Assembly (NCBI GenBank): GCA_035448825.1
Contig: DAOTJS010000001.1
Coordinates: 62,001 to 126,000 of the forward strand
Origin: JAGNGI01 sp035448825
GTDB taxonomy: Bacteria > Fidelibacterota > UBA2242
Length of the DNA: 64,000 nucleotides
Reading direction: 5' to 3'
Part shown: positions 34,521 through 43,831 of the stretch, in pieces
Layout: every line of letters begins with the position of its first letter
Position numbering within the stretch: the first letter of the stretch is position 1
The notes under the pieces: generated by a model
What the model saw: the letters and a program-made list of their open reading frames with translations, nothing else
Told to the model about the DNA's origin: nothing
Databases searched by the model: none
Translations under genes and position numbers: made by a program

Positions 34521-35876
34521 ATGAGTAAGTCACGGGAACAATGGGGCTCAAAAATTGGATTTGTACTGGCGGCGGCCGGTTCGGCTGCGGGATTGGGGAA
34601 CATCTGGAAATTTCCCTATCTGGTTGGTGAAAACGGCGGCGCGGTTTTTATTTTTATTTATTTAATTTGTGTCGCCGTTATCGGTTTGCCGGTTATTATT
34701 GCCGAAGTGGTAATTGGACGAAATGCTCGGAAAGATCCGGTTGGCAGTTTTAAACAACTTTCGAATAATAATCCCTTCTGGATGGCAGTGGGTTTTCTCG
34801 GAGTTCTTACCGGCTTTATCATTCTTTCATACTATAATGTAATTGCGGGCTGGTGTCTGGGATACATTGTCGAAGCCGTCAAAGGTTCATTTCAAACGAT
34901 GACGGATACCGGTCAGGCGGTAGCATTATTTAGTAGATTATCCAGCAGTGGCAGTTGGAGCGTGCCTTATTTGATAATTTTTATGGCGCTGACGGTCGGC
35001 ATTGTGTATTTTGGCGTGACTCGTGGCATTGAGAAATCCAGTAAAATTATGATGCCCAGTTTGATTATCATTATTTTAGTGCTGGTAATCAGGGGTATTA
35101 CCTTGGAAAATTCACAGGGTGGCATTGTCTATTTACTCAAACCTAATTTTGCTTTTGTTAGCGGGCGAACGGTGCTGGTGGCTCTTGGGCAGGCATTTTT
35201 TTCGCTTAGTATCGGTATGGGCGTGATTATTACTTATGGCAGTTATTTATCAAAGGAAAATAATATCCCATCCGAAGCAACCCGGATTGTCGTTGTTGAT
35301 ACGTCTATCTCTCTTCTGGCCGGATTTATGATTTTTCCGGCAATTTTTGCCCTAGGTCTAAGACCCGATCAAGGGCCAAGTTTATTATTCAATACTTCGC
35401 CGATTTTATTCAACTATATTCCGGGTGGGTATTGGTTCCGGATTCTTTTCTTTATCCTGTTAGCCTTAGCCGCTTTGACCTCGACGATTTCTTTACTGGA
35501 AGTCATTACGGCTTATTTTGTGGACGAATTTAATTTAAGCCGGAAAGCAGTAGCGATTATCGGTGGAACTGTATGTTTACTACTCGGAATTCCCAGTGCC
35601 CTTTCCTTTGGGCGCTGGTCGAATTTCCAGATTATGGGTCTCTCAATTTTCAGTTTTTGTGATTATTTGGCGTCTAATATTTGTTTACCGATAGGTGGTT
35701 TATTTATAACGCTATTTGTCGGCTGGTTTTGGGGCAAAGATAACGCTTTGTTGGAATTGCGCCAAGGCGCTGAACGAGCTCCGAACTGGTTTTTCCCTGT
35801 TTGGCGATTCTCAATTCGTTATGTAGCGCCGGTTTTGATTGCGATGGTTTTATTAAGTTCACTCGGAATAATATGA
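34521..35876 (+). CDS. Sodium-dependent SNF-family transporter
   Basis: LeuT-fold Na+/solute symporter of the neurotransmitter:sodium symporter family, probably importing an amino acid. Seen: N-terminal SREQWGSKIGFVLAAAGSAA with GLGNIWKFPYLVGENGG (unwound TM1 with the Na+ site), FFSLSIGMGVIITYGSY (TM6 region) and about 11-12 hydrophobic segments in 451 residues. It follows the DUF5683 gene by one base and overlaps the next start (ATGA). Substrate not determinable. Confidence 0.92.
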   Translation: MSKSREQWGSKIGFVLAAAGSAAGLGNIWKFPYLVGENGGAVFIFIYLICVAVIGLPVIIAEVVIGRNARKDPVGSFKQLSNNNPFWMAVGFLGVLTGFIILSYYNVIAGWCLGYIVEAVKGSFQTMTDTGQAVALFSRLSSSGSWSVPYLIIFMALTVGIVYFGVTRGIEKSSKIMMPSLIIIILVLVIRGITLENSQGGIVYLLKPNFAFVSGRTVLVALGQAFFSLSIGMGVIITYGSYLSKENNIPSEATRIVVVDTSISLLAGFMIFPAIFALGLRPDQGPSLLFNTSPILFNYIPGGYWFRILFFILLALAALTSTISLLEVITAYFVDEFNLSRKAVAIIGGTVCLLLGIPSALSFGRWSNFQIMGLSIFSFCDYLASNICLPIGGLFITLFVGWFWGKDNALLELRQGAERAPNWFFPVWRFSIRYVAPVLIAMVLLSSLGII

Positions 35877-36232
35877 AATATTGGCGGTTATTTTTAATGA
35901 TATTGGTAATCGTGAGTGGACTTACAGCTGCTCCGCCGGTTGGAGAAATCACGAAAAGTCAACCTGAGGATAGATGGTTTGCAATGGACAAACTTAAGCA
36001 TTTCAGCACCTCGTTTTATCTGACCACAACGCTTTTTTATGGTCAAAACCGGATTTTCGATGTAAAGTCTGATAAGGCTAATCGGAATGCCGCCGGTTTG
36101 ACGATTTCTTTAGGGGTATTGAAGGAGATTAGAGATTTAAACCAAAAGGAAAATTACTTCAGCTGGCGCGATTTGGTTGTTGATATTTTGGGTGTCGGAG
36201 CCGCGATATTTTTCATTAACGGAATAAAATGA
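35873..36232 (+). CDS. YfiM/DUF2279-like small exported protein
   Basis: 119 residues with a signal peptide (YWRLFLMILVIVSGLTAAP). Seen: DKLKHFSTSFYLTTTLFYGQ, GVLKEIRDLNQ and SWRDLVVDILGVGAA, which line up with the DKxxHF, KE-x-xD and W-x-D blocks of E. coli YfiM. ATG 35873 overlaps the transporter stop; an upstream in-frame start would lie inside that gene. The family's role is unknown. Its own stop overlaps the PHP gene by four bases. Confidence 0.65.
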   Translation: MKYWRLFLMILVIVSGLTAAPPVGEITKSQPEDRWFAMDKLKHFSTSFYLTTTLFYGQNRIFDVKSDKANRNAAGLTISLGVLKEIRDLNQKENYFSWRDLVVDILGVGAAIFFINGIK

Positions 36233-37278
36233 AGACCTTAAATGAATATATTGGTTGTATTCACATCCACACCGTCTATTCTGACGGAAGCGGGACGTAT
36301 GAAGAAGTTATTCAAGCCGCTCAAGAAGCCGGATTGGATTATGTAATGATTAGCGATCACCAGACCTTGCGCGGTCGGGATGAAGGATATACCGGATGGC
36401 ACGATAATTTATTTGTTAGCGTCGGCTATGAAATTCAGGATGTCGAAGATCGCCACCATTATTTGGTGTTTGGCTTCGATAAAATGTTGCCAAGTGAACT
36501 GACTCATCAGCAATATATCAAGGCGGCGAAGGAGGTCGGCGCTCTGGGAATTGCCGCTCATCCGCTAGAACAACGCGATAAAAAATATTCGTTACCCGGA
36601 TTTCCGGCTATTACCTGGAGCACTCTGGATTACCCGGAAATTGAAGTCGTCGAAATCTGGAATATGATGTCGCACTGGCTGGAAGCGACTACGATTAAGA
36701 ACAAATACTGGAATGTCATTCATCCCCGCAGTTTTTCGACCAGCCCGGCTAACGAACTTTTAAAATGGTGGGATAATGCCAATCTTGAGCGTAAAGTAGT
36801 TGGGGTTGGTTCGGTGGATGCTCACGCCACGAAAGTAAAAGTTCTCGGCGTTTTTTCAAAAGCCATTTTCGACTATAAAATAATGTTCAAATCTATCCGC
36901 ACTCATATCTTGAGCGAGCAGAAAATTTCGGAATTAAACAATTCTGATGCTGAGATGGAAATTATTAACACAATCAAATCCGGGCGCTGTTTCTTTTCAA
37001 ATTTTCGACGCGGTGATGCTCGTGGATTTCGATTCTATATTCAGACTAACCAGGCGGAAATGCAGATGGGTGATATCGGAACGGCTACCGGTGGCACAAT
37101 ACACGTTTTTTTGCCGCAAAAAGCCGAGTGTAAGGTTTATCGCAATGGTCAGGTTTTTCACACGGAAACGACTGAAAAATTGATAATTGATGTCTCGGAA
37201 GGTATTTATCGTGTCGAAGTTGAACGTAACCAGCGGGGTTGGATATATTCAAATCATATAAAATTAATTAATGGATGA
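36229..37278 (+). CDS. PHP-domain metal-dependent phosphoesterase
   Basis: Polymerase-and-histidinol-phosphatase fold hydrolase. Seen: IHIHTVYSDGSGTYEEVIQA (H12, H14 and D19 as metal ligands), MISDHQTLRGRDE (second motif), GIAAHPLEQRD, then GVGSVDAHATKV (late His/Asp motif); the C-terminal about 80 residues form a beta domain. No signal peptide. 349 residues. Function beyond phosphoester hydrolysis cannot be assigned. It sits in a run of tightly packed genes just before purF. Confidence 0.85.
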   Translation: MKTLNEYIGCIHIHTVYSDGSGTYEEVIQAAQEAGLDYVMISDHQTLRGRDEGYTGWHDNLFVSVGYEIQDVEDRHHYLVFGFDKMLPSELTHQQYIKAAKEVGALGIAAHPLEQRDKKYSLPGFPAITWSTLDYPEIEVVEIWNMMSHWLEATTIKNKYWNVIHPRSFSTSPANELLKWWDNANLERKVVGVGSVDAHATKVKVLGVFSKAIFDYKIMFKSIRTHILSEQKISELNNSDAEMEIINTIKSGRCFFSNFRRGDARGFRFYIQTNQAEMQMGDIGTATGGTIHVFLPQKAECKVYRNGQVFHTETTEKLIIDVSEGIYRVEVERNQRGWIYSNHIKLING

Positions 37279-37281
37279 AAA

Positions 37282-38646
37282 ATGTGTGGAATTGTAGGAA
37301 TTTATAATCATGAAGAAGCCGCTACTCTAACTTACCTCGGACTGTATGCTTTACAGCATCGCGGTCAGGAGGGAGCCGGTATCGCTTCGTTCGACGGTAA
37401 AGTCAGTCATCTTCAGAAAGGCAAAGGACTGGTCGCCGATGTTTTTGTTAATCGTGAGCAACTTATGCATTTATCAGGGAAAACGGCTATCGGGCACGTC
37501 CGATATTCAACCTATGGGAGCAATGGTAACGAAAACATTCAACCATTAGCATTCAAGTCCAAAGGCAGTCAGATTAGTATCGTTCACAATGGCAACCTGA
37601 TTAACCTAGATGAAATCGGCCGAGATTTGGAGAGTCACGGGGCTTTGTTTCAGACGACCTCGGACACCGAATATATAATTCATTTATTTGCGCATTCGAC
37701 CGGTGACTCACTGGAAGAGAAATTTTTGCAGGTTTTCCGTCGCATTAAAGGGGCCTTCTCGGTTTTGATTTTATTTGATAATAAGATGATCGTGGCTCGT
37801 GATCATCGTGGGTTTCGGCCGTTAGCTATTGGAACTTTGGATGGTTCATACATTTTTGCTTCCGAGACTTGTGCTTTCGATTTAATCGGTGCTACTTATG
37901 AGCGAGATGTCAAACCGGGCGAAATGATAGTATTGGACGGTACTAATGTTAAATCTTATCAAATCGCTCCACCTGAGCCGAAGCATTGTATTTTTGAGTA
38001 TGTGTATTTTTCACGTCCGGATAGCCAGATATTTGGCGAATATGTTGATAAAACCAGGCGCAAATTGGGTAAAATTTTAGCTATGGAAAAGCCCGCCCCG
38101 GAAGCTGAGATCGTGATTTCGGTACCAGACTCGAGTAATACTATTGCGCTCGGTTATTCTCAGCGTTCAACGGCTCGGTTCGAAATCGCCTTGATTCGGA
38201 ATCATTATATCGGACGGACTTTTATCCATCCCACCCAGACTATGCGTGATTTTACAGCTAAAATTAAATTCAACCCGGTCGGGGGAGTATTAAAAGATCG
38301 TAAAATTGTCGTCGTTGATGACTCGATTGTGCGCGGTACGACTTTACGTAAATTAGCGCGAATGTTGCGGTCCGCCGGAGCTAAAGAGATTCATATCCGC
38401 ATTGGTTCTCCGCCAGTCAAATTTCCTTGTTATTATGGTATGGATTTTCCGTCGCACGAAGAATTAATCGCCAATCAGAAATCCATTGCAGAAATAAAGG
38501 ACTATTTAGAGGTTGACAGCCTTGAATATATAAGCCCGGAAGGTTTGTTAAATGCGATGAGCTTACCGGCTGAAAATTTTTGTACAGCTTGTTTTACTGG
38601 TCAGTACTGTGAAAAAATCAACCAAGAGAAGGAGAGCCCATGTTAA
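37282..38646 (+). CDS. purF: Amidophosphoribosyltransferase
   Basis: First committed step of purine synthesis: PRPP plus glutamine to phosphoribosylamine. Seen: N-terminal Ntn nucleophile C2 (MCGIVGIYN), GLYALQHRGQEGAGIAS, TAIGHVRYSTYG, and the PRPP-binding loop KIVVVDDSIVRGTTLRKL. C-terminal cysteines (SCF-like CTACFTGQYC) resemble the Fe-S ligands of the Bacillus-type enzyme. 454 residues. It overlaps the UbiA gene by seven bases. Confidence 0.96.
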   Translation: MCGIVGIYNHEEAATLTYLGLYALQHRGQEGAGIASFDGKVSHLQKGKGLVADVFVNREQLMHLSGKTAIGHVRYSTYGSNGNENIQPLAFKSKGSQISIVHNGNLINLDEIGRDLESHGALFQTTSDTEYIIHLFAHSTGDSLEEKFLQVFRRIKGAFSVLILFDNKMIVARDHRGFRPLAIGTLDGSYIFASETCAFDLIGATYERDVKPGEMIVLDGTNVKSYQIAPPEPKHCIFEYVYFSRPDSQIFGEYVDKTRRKLGKILAMEKPAPEAEIVISVPDSSNTIALGYSQRSTARFEIALIRNHYIGRTFIHPTQTMRDFTAKIKFNPVGGVLKDRKIVVVDDSIVRGTTLRKLARMLRSAGAKEIHIRIGSPPVKFPCYYGMDFPSHEELIANQKSIAEIKDYLEVDSLEYISPEGLLNAMSLPAENFCTACFTGQYCEKINQEKESPC

Positions 38647-39605
38647 AAGTTCCAAGTAAATCAATTGCCTGGCTTGATTACCTGTTTATTTTCCGACCGA
38701 CTCTATTTTTTGCAGTTTGGATAATAACAATGGCTGGTTATAGCGGCTATTTTATCTTTATCGAGAAACAACCGGCCTGGTGGTCATTAGCAATCAACTG
38801 GAGACTGGTTTTATGTTTTTTAATTGTCACTATGGCCACAGGAGCGACATTTATTCTCAATCAACTCCATGATATCGAGAGCGATAAAGAAAACCGGAAG
38901 CTTTTTCTGATTTCGGAAGAACATGTCAAAGCCGATTTAGCCTTGAAAATCGCGCTGGTTACGATTGGGATTTCGTTGTTATTAGCCTTAATAATAAACT
39001 GGCAATTCTTTATCGTTTTAGGGATTTGCGTGTTTTTCTGGGGATACTTGTATAATTACAAGCCATTTGAGTGGAAAGATAAACCGATGTTAGGCGTGTT
39101 GGTAAATTTTATCAGCGGATTGTGTCTTTTTATTTGCGGCTGGATTATCGCCGGTAAATGGCAATTGAAAGACATTATTTATGCACTGCCGTATTTATTA
39201 GCATGGACTTCGGTAGCGGTTCTGACCACCATTCCGGATAAAGAAGGTGATCTCAAAACTGGTAAAAAGACTATTTCGGTTCATTATGAAAATAGAGTAA
39301 CGATTTGGTTGGCATTTATTTGTCTGGCTTTGAGTTTTGCATTTGGGATGTATTTTAAGGATCCGGTCATCAGTTTGTCCTGTTTAATTTCATCGCCACT
39401 TTTTATCATTCTGCTTTTTAAACCGACTGAAGCCTGGGTTTTGCGCACTATCCGCTATCCGATCTTGTTTCTGGCTTTGACTTTATGCGTCGAATTCCCC
39501 TTATTTTTTATTGTCCTATTAATCAACTATTATCTTTGCCGATTTTATTATTTGTCCCGCTTTAATCTGAATTATCCGACCTTTCAGGTTGAGGAATCGG
39601 TATGA
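38640..39605 (+). CDS. UbiA-family prenyltransferase
   Basis: Membrane prenyltransferase that attaches an isoprenoid chain to an acceptor. Seen: about eight or nine hydrophobic segments in 321 residues and both Asp-rich motifs, NQLHDIESD at 74-82 and DKEGD at 200-204. AAGGAG lies six bases before ATG 38640. Its stop overlaps a ferredoxin gene (ATGA), which is followed by a geranylgeranyl-reductase gene. Alternatives: archaeal-type digeranylgeranylglyceryl-phosphate synthase, chlorophyll-synthase-like, or quinone prenyltransferase. A separate MenA-like gene at 46001 makes a menaquinone role for this one less likely. Confidence 0.85.
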   Translation: MLKVPSKSIAWLDYLFIFRPTLFFAVWIITMAGYSGYFIFIEKQPAWWSLAINWRLVLCFLIVTMATGATFILNQLHDIESDKENRKLFLISEEHVKADLALKIALVTIGISLLLALIINWQFFIVLGICVFFWGYLYNYKPFEWKDKPMLGVLVNFISGLCLFICGWIIAGKWQLKDIIYALPYLLAWTSVAVLTTIPDKEGDLKTGKKTISVHYENRVTIWLAFICLALSFAFGMYFKDPVISLSCLISSPLFIILLFKPTEAWVLRTIRYPILFLALTLCVEFPLFFIVLLINYYLCRFYYLSRFNLNYPTFQVEESV

Positions 39606-39775
39606 TAGAGATTGACCAGGATTGTTGCGATTTATGCGGAACGTGTATTTCGGTTTGCCCGAAGGATTGTATTGCATTGACGGAATCGCGTCTAATAATT
39701 GATGATTCTCAATGCAATGCCTGTCAAATTTGTGTGAGAGTCTGTCCTTTTAAAGCGTTAAAGCTGGTTGAATAG
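39602..39775 (+). CDS. Short 2[4Fe-4S] ferredoxin
   Basis: 57-residue protein with two complete cluster-binding motifs: C9-x2-C12-x2-C15-x3-C19-P and C38-x2-C41-x2-C44-x3-C48-P. No signal peptide, so cytoplasmic low-potential electron carrier. Its ATG overlaps the UbiA stop by four bases and its stop lies nine bases before the geranylgeranyl reductase start, so it is the likely electron donor to that reductase, as in archaeal lipid saturation systems (inference). An extra Cys (C8, C23) is present outside the motifs. Confidence 0.9.
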   Translation: MIEIDQDCCDLCGTCISVCPKDCIALTESRLIIDDSQCNACQICVRVCPFKALKLVE

Positions 39776-39784
39776 GAATAATTT

Positions 39785-40963
39785 ATGCGAACAGAATTTG
39801 ATGTTATTGTCGTCGGTGGCGGCCCGGCCGGTAGTACGGCGGCGCGTTTTGCGAAAACTGCTACTAATACGGTTGCTCTTTTTGAAAGAGGTCGGGAAAT
39901 CGGCACTCCCGTTCGTTGTGCCGAAGCCACTTCGATTCCGGATCTCGAGCGATTCGTAGAAATCGATCCGCACTGGATCGCAACTACTATTACCAAAGCT
40001 TGCTTGATCTCGCCGTCTGACCAGAAGGTCTTGTTGAATTTGCCGAATAATGGAGTCATCCTTAACCGGCGTTTATTCGATAATGGATTGGCGGAAATTG
40101 CCGCTAATCAGGGAGTTGAAATATTCACCAAGTCCAATGTTTATAAAGTTGAGCCGGATGGAAAGCAAAACTGGAAAGTGTTTGTGCGCCATCTTGACCG
40201 CGATTATGTTTTGAAATCTAAAATAATTATAGCGGCGGATGGCGTGGAATCGCGAATCGCCCGCTTTGCCGGTATCCGCACGCAGACGGTATTAAAAGAT
40301 ATTGAATCTTGCGCTCAGGCTTTGCTGGGTAATCTGGATATAGCTGACGATCAAATTGATTTTTATTTTTCCAGCCGCTGGGCGCCGGGTGGTTACGCCT
40401 GGGTATTTCCCAAAGGCAACCGCACGGCCAACGTCGGTCTGGGCGTCAACGGCGCTTATTATAACGGGCGTTCGGCGATTGAATGCTTGGATGATTTTAT
40501 AAATGAAAAATTTCCTAAGGCGGCGCGATTGACCACGATCGCTGGAGGTGTTCCTGTTGCCAAGTCGCTCAAAAAAATTGCCTCGGATGGGTTGTTAATT
40601 GTCGGAGATGCCGCCCGACAGGTTAATCCGGTAACCGGTGGTGGGATTTTAGCGGCAATTACAGCCGGTAAAATGGCTGGTTTAGTTGCTGCGCAAGCGA
40701 TTGCCCAGACTGACTGGAGTGTAAACGTCCTGAAGGAATATCAAAAGGAATGGGATAAGAACGTCGGCAAGGATTACGCTCGCTTTTATAAAATAAAGGA
40801 ATGGATGACTGAACTTACGGATAACGAACTGGATGAAATTGCCAATTTGCTCCAAAAAGTTCCACCAGATGAAATTAATATTATGACTGTTTTCAAAGTT
40901 GCTCTCCGTAATAAGCCGGCTTTACTGCTCGAAGCGATCAAATTATTTGCTCAAATGATCTAA
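39785..40963 (+). CDS. Geranylgeranyl reductase family flavoprotein
   Basis: FAD-dependent reductase that saturates double bonds of isoprenoid chains. Seen: FAD-binding VVGGGPAGSTAARFA (residues 9-23), EIGTPVRCAEA with the conserved Cys, RTANVGLGVN, and GDAARQVNPVTGGGILAAI (second FAD contact). 392 residues, the normal length. Grouped with UbiA and ferredoxin, so the substrate is probably the prenyl chain installed by that UbiA: membrane ether lipid, quinone or another prenyl lipid. Stop and next start overlap (TAATG). Confidence 0.9.
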   Translation: MRTEFDVIVVGGGPAGSTAARFAKTATNTVALFERGREIGTPVRCAEATSIPDLERFVEIDPHWIATTITKACLISPSDQKVLLNLPNNGVILNRRLFDNGLAEIAANQGVEIFTKSNVYKVEPDGKQNWKVFVRHLDRDYVLKSKIIIAADGVESRIARFAGIRTQTVLKDIESCAQALLGNLDIADDQIDFYFSSRWAPGGYAWVFPKGNRTANVGLGVNGAYYNGRSAIECLDDFINEKFPKAARLTTIAGGVPVAKSLKKIASDGLLIVGDAARQVNPVTGGGILAAITAGKMAGLVAAQAIAQTDWSVNVLKEYQKEWDKNVGKDYARFYKIKEWMTELTDNELDEIANLLQKVPPDEINIMTVFKVALRNKPALLLEAIKLFAQMI

Positions 40964-43830
40964 TGGACAATTTTTTGGCTAAAGCCGGATTAACTGAATT
41001 TATTGCCTTCGATGTTGAGACGACCGGCCTAAATCCGCAACAAGATGCCGTGATTGAGTTTGCGGCGCTAAAATTTGTAAATGGTAAGCCTTCCGAAACA
41101 TTGAGTTTTCTCTGCAATCCCGGTTTTCCCATTTCACCGGAAATCGAGCAACTAACCGGCATCAAAGATGAAATGCTAAAAGGCAAGTTGCCTTTTGAAC
41201 AGCATCTTGATGAAGTTCTTGATTTCATCGGTAGAATTCCACTGGTTGGACATAATATCGGTTTCGATCTTGGTTTTTTAAAAGAATATCTGAAAAATTT
41301 CAAAAGTCAGAGGAAAAGAATTCTTTACAATCCATTATACGACACTTTGCTTCTGGCGCAAGCTTTTCTCTTTTTTCTGTATAATCATCGTCTGTCCACT
41401 ATCGCTGAGTTTTATGGATTAAGTGCCAAAGGTGCTCACCGAGCAGAGAATGATGCGCTCAATACCGGTCTGATTTTTCTCAAATTAGTCGAAGAGGTGC
41501 GGAGCTATGATCTGGAGACGATCCAGACCATCAATATGGTATTGCAAGACACCGACGACCCTAATAAATTGCTTTACAAGCACGCCGCCGAAGAGCTATT
41601 GCTGAAGAAAACTCTGGGATCTGCAGAACCACCTCAAATCGGTTGGAATCCGCCGGTAAATATTTTTGGTCAGGCTATCGAAAAAAATAGAGAGAGTTTG
41701 AAAACTTCTCTAAAAATTGAGGAGTTTTTTGAACCGTCAGGGCCAGTTGCTCAAAACTTAGCCGGTTTTGAAAACCGACCTCAACAGAAAGAAATGGCAC
41801 AACTGGTGCTTAATAGCCTGCAGAACGGCGATTCTGCAATTATCGAAGCTGGAACGGGAGTTGGTAAATCACTGGCTTACCTGATACCGGCGGTGGTTTG
41901 GTTGAATCAGCAGAAAAAAGAGAAAAAACGGGTGGTGATTGCTAGCAATACTAAGAATCTCCAAGAACAGATATTTTATAAGGAAATTCCCTTTGTCTCG
42001 GAAAAGTTGAAACTCCCATTCCAAGCCGTCTTACTGAAAGGTCGCTCAAATTATATTTGCTTGACGCGCTGGCATCGTTATTTGAATGCACTGCCTCAAC
42101 AACTTCACCTAGCCTCGCGTTCCGCCATTATTCCGATCATAATTTGGCTCAAGCATACCCGCACCGGCGATATTGCCGAAAATAATGGATTTAATTTGGC
42201 GGCGCATTACTATATCTGGAACGAAATTTGTTCCGAGCCTGGCTATTGCACTACCAGCGTTTGCCAAAAATATGGCGGCTGTTATCTTGGCAAAATACGT
42301 TATCAGGCTATGAATGCTGATATTATGGTGGTTAATCATTCCCTGCTTCTTGCCGACTCAGCCGCTGATAACCAGATTCTACCGGAATTTGATGCTCTGA
42401 TTATAGACGAAGCCCATAACCTGGAAAAGAATTCTTATAATTATTTTGCGCAAAGAATCAACCTGCCGACGCTTATTTATACTTTAAATGGGATTTATAG
42501 CGGTTCGGCGCCTGAACGCGGTCTGCTGGTAGATTTGACCGAAACTGCCCATCAATTTAAAAGCCTCGACAAAATCGAACCGCTCCGTCAAATGATTCTC
42601 GAGAAAACTGCCGATGTCAGAATTGCGGCGGAGGCATTTTTCCGAAAAATCGTTGCCACTAAATTCAATCCGGCTAATGGCAATCAAAAGTCATTTGGCA
42701 TTAAGAAGCGCTATAAAGACTTTTCCCATGAATTTCCCAATCTGGAAATCGAAACGAATAATCTGATTTACGAACTGGGTACTTTGTGGAATCTGCTGGG
42801 TAATTTGAGTAATAAAATGGAAGAGATATGGGGTGATTTTGCCGAAGAGTATGACGAATTGCAAGTGCGGCTAATGAATCAGAAAATTATGGTTGAGGCA
42901 TTTCTGGAAACGTTGCGTAAAGTTACGACCGCCAATGATGATTCGTATATTTTCTGGTATGAAATTGCCCCTAACGGCAAGGATAACGGGGTCGAAATTG
43001 TCTGCACTCCCCTCAATATTGCGAGTGACATTTTCGAAAAGGTCTATAAGAATGTTTCCAGCACGATGCTGACTTCGGCGACCTTGCAAGTCGCCGGAAA
43101 TTTCGATTACGTTCTTAGTCGGAGCGGTTTAAATTTGATAGAAGAACATAATGTAGTAAGTCGGGCACTCGGTTCGCCGTTTTTTTACAATGATCAGATG
43201 GCGTTTTTTACCTATCACCAGAATGATAATGAAATTAGCGAAGCGTTTATTACGGCACGACTGATAAAGCGCCTTTCCAGCGAAACCGGTAAGGGTATTC
43301 TGGTTTTGTTTACTTCGTATAATTTTATGTACGAGGTCTATAAACTGTGTCTGCCGACTTTTATCGAAATGGGCATTACTCTTTTGGCGCAAGGACAGGG
43401 CGCATCGAGAACTGCGCTTCTGGAGCAATTTCGCCTCGAGCAAAACTCGGTTTTACTGGGTACCGATAGTTTTTGGGAAGGGGTGGATGTGGTCGGTCCC
43501 GCTCTGGAGATTCTGGTCATCACTAAGTTGCCGTTTCCTGTGCCGACTGAACCGATTATCGAAGCTAATGTCGAAAAATTGAAAGCCGAAGGTCTGGATC
43601 CATTTAACGAGTACTATGTGCCGGAATCGGTCTTGAAATTTCGCCAGGGAGTTGGCCGCTTAATCCGTTCGATCAATGATGTGGGAGTTGTTATTAATCT
43701 TGACAGTCGCATTGATAAAAAAGCCTATGGCCGCTACTTTAAAAAATCGTTACCAGTCGAACCGATTTCAATCATCGGTGAAGATGAATTGTTAGCCGCT
43801 GTCCGCAAGTTTTTTAGAATAGGAAAATGA
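40963..43830 (+). CDS. dinG: DnaQ-exonuclease/DinG-helicase fusion
   Basis: 955-residue fusion. Seen: N-terminal DEDD 3'-5' exonuclease (residues about 12-175) with FDVETTG (D17, E19), GHNIGFDLGFL and HRAENDALNT; then an XPD/DinG-like superfamily 2 helicase with Walker A EAGTGVGKS (295-303), DEAH at 482-485, and a cysteine cluster (CLTRWHRY... CSEPGYCTTSVCQKYGGC) likely holding a [4Fe-4S] cluster; and the C-terminal motif VLKFRQGVGRLIRS. This architecture occurs in Firmicutes DinG (exonuclease) and some FCB bacteria; the presence of Fe-S cysteines plus exonuclease is less usual. Likely processes R-loops or repair intermediates. Confidence 0.9.
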   Translation: MDNFLAKAGLTEFIAFDVETTGLNPQQDAVIEFAALKFVNGKPSETLSFLCNPGFPISPEIEQLTGIKDEMLKGKLPFEQHLDEVLDFIGRIPLVGHNIGFDLGFLKEYLKNFKSQRKRILYNPLYDTLLLAQAFLFFLYNHRLSTIAEFYGLSAKGAHRAENDALNTGLIFLKLVEEVRSYDLETIQTINMVLQDTDDPNKLLYKHAAEELLLKKTLGSAEPPQIGWNPPVNIFGQAIEKNRESLKTSLKIEEFFEPSGPVAQNLAGFENRPQQKEMAQLVLNSLQNGDSAIIEAGTGVGKSLAYLIPAVVWLNQQKKEKKRVVIASNTKNLQEQIFYKEIPFVSEKLKLPFQAVLLKGRSNYICLTRWHRYLNALPQQLHLASRSAIIPIIIWLKHTRTGDIAENNGFNLAAHYYIWNEICSEPGYCTTSVCQKYGGCYLGKIRYQAMNADIMVVNHSLLLADSAADNQILPEFDALIIDEAHNLEKNSYNYFAQRINLPTLIYTLNGIYSGSAPERGLLVDLTETAHQFKSLDKIEPLRQMILEKTADVRIAAEAFFRKIVATKFNPANGNQKSFGIKKRYKDFSHEFPNLEIETNNLIYELGTLWNLLGNLSNKMEEIWGDFAEEYDELQVRLMNQKIMVEAFLETLRKVTTANDDSYIFWYEIAPNGKDNGVEIVCTPLNIASDIFEKVYKNVSSTMLTSATLQVAGNFDYVLSRSGLNLIEEHNVVSRALGSPFFYNDQMAFFTYHQNDNEISEAFITARLIKRLSSETGKGILVLFTSYNFMYEVYKLCLPTFIEMGITLLAQGQGASRTALLEQFRLEQNSVLLGTDSFWEGVDVVGPALEILVITKLPFPVPTEPIIEANVEKLKAEGLDPFNEYYVPESVLKFRQGVGRLIRSINDVGVVINLDSRIDKKAYGRYFKKSLPVEPISIIGEDELLAAVRKFFRIGK

Positions 43831-43831
43831 A

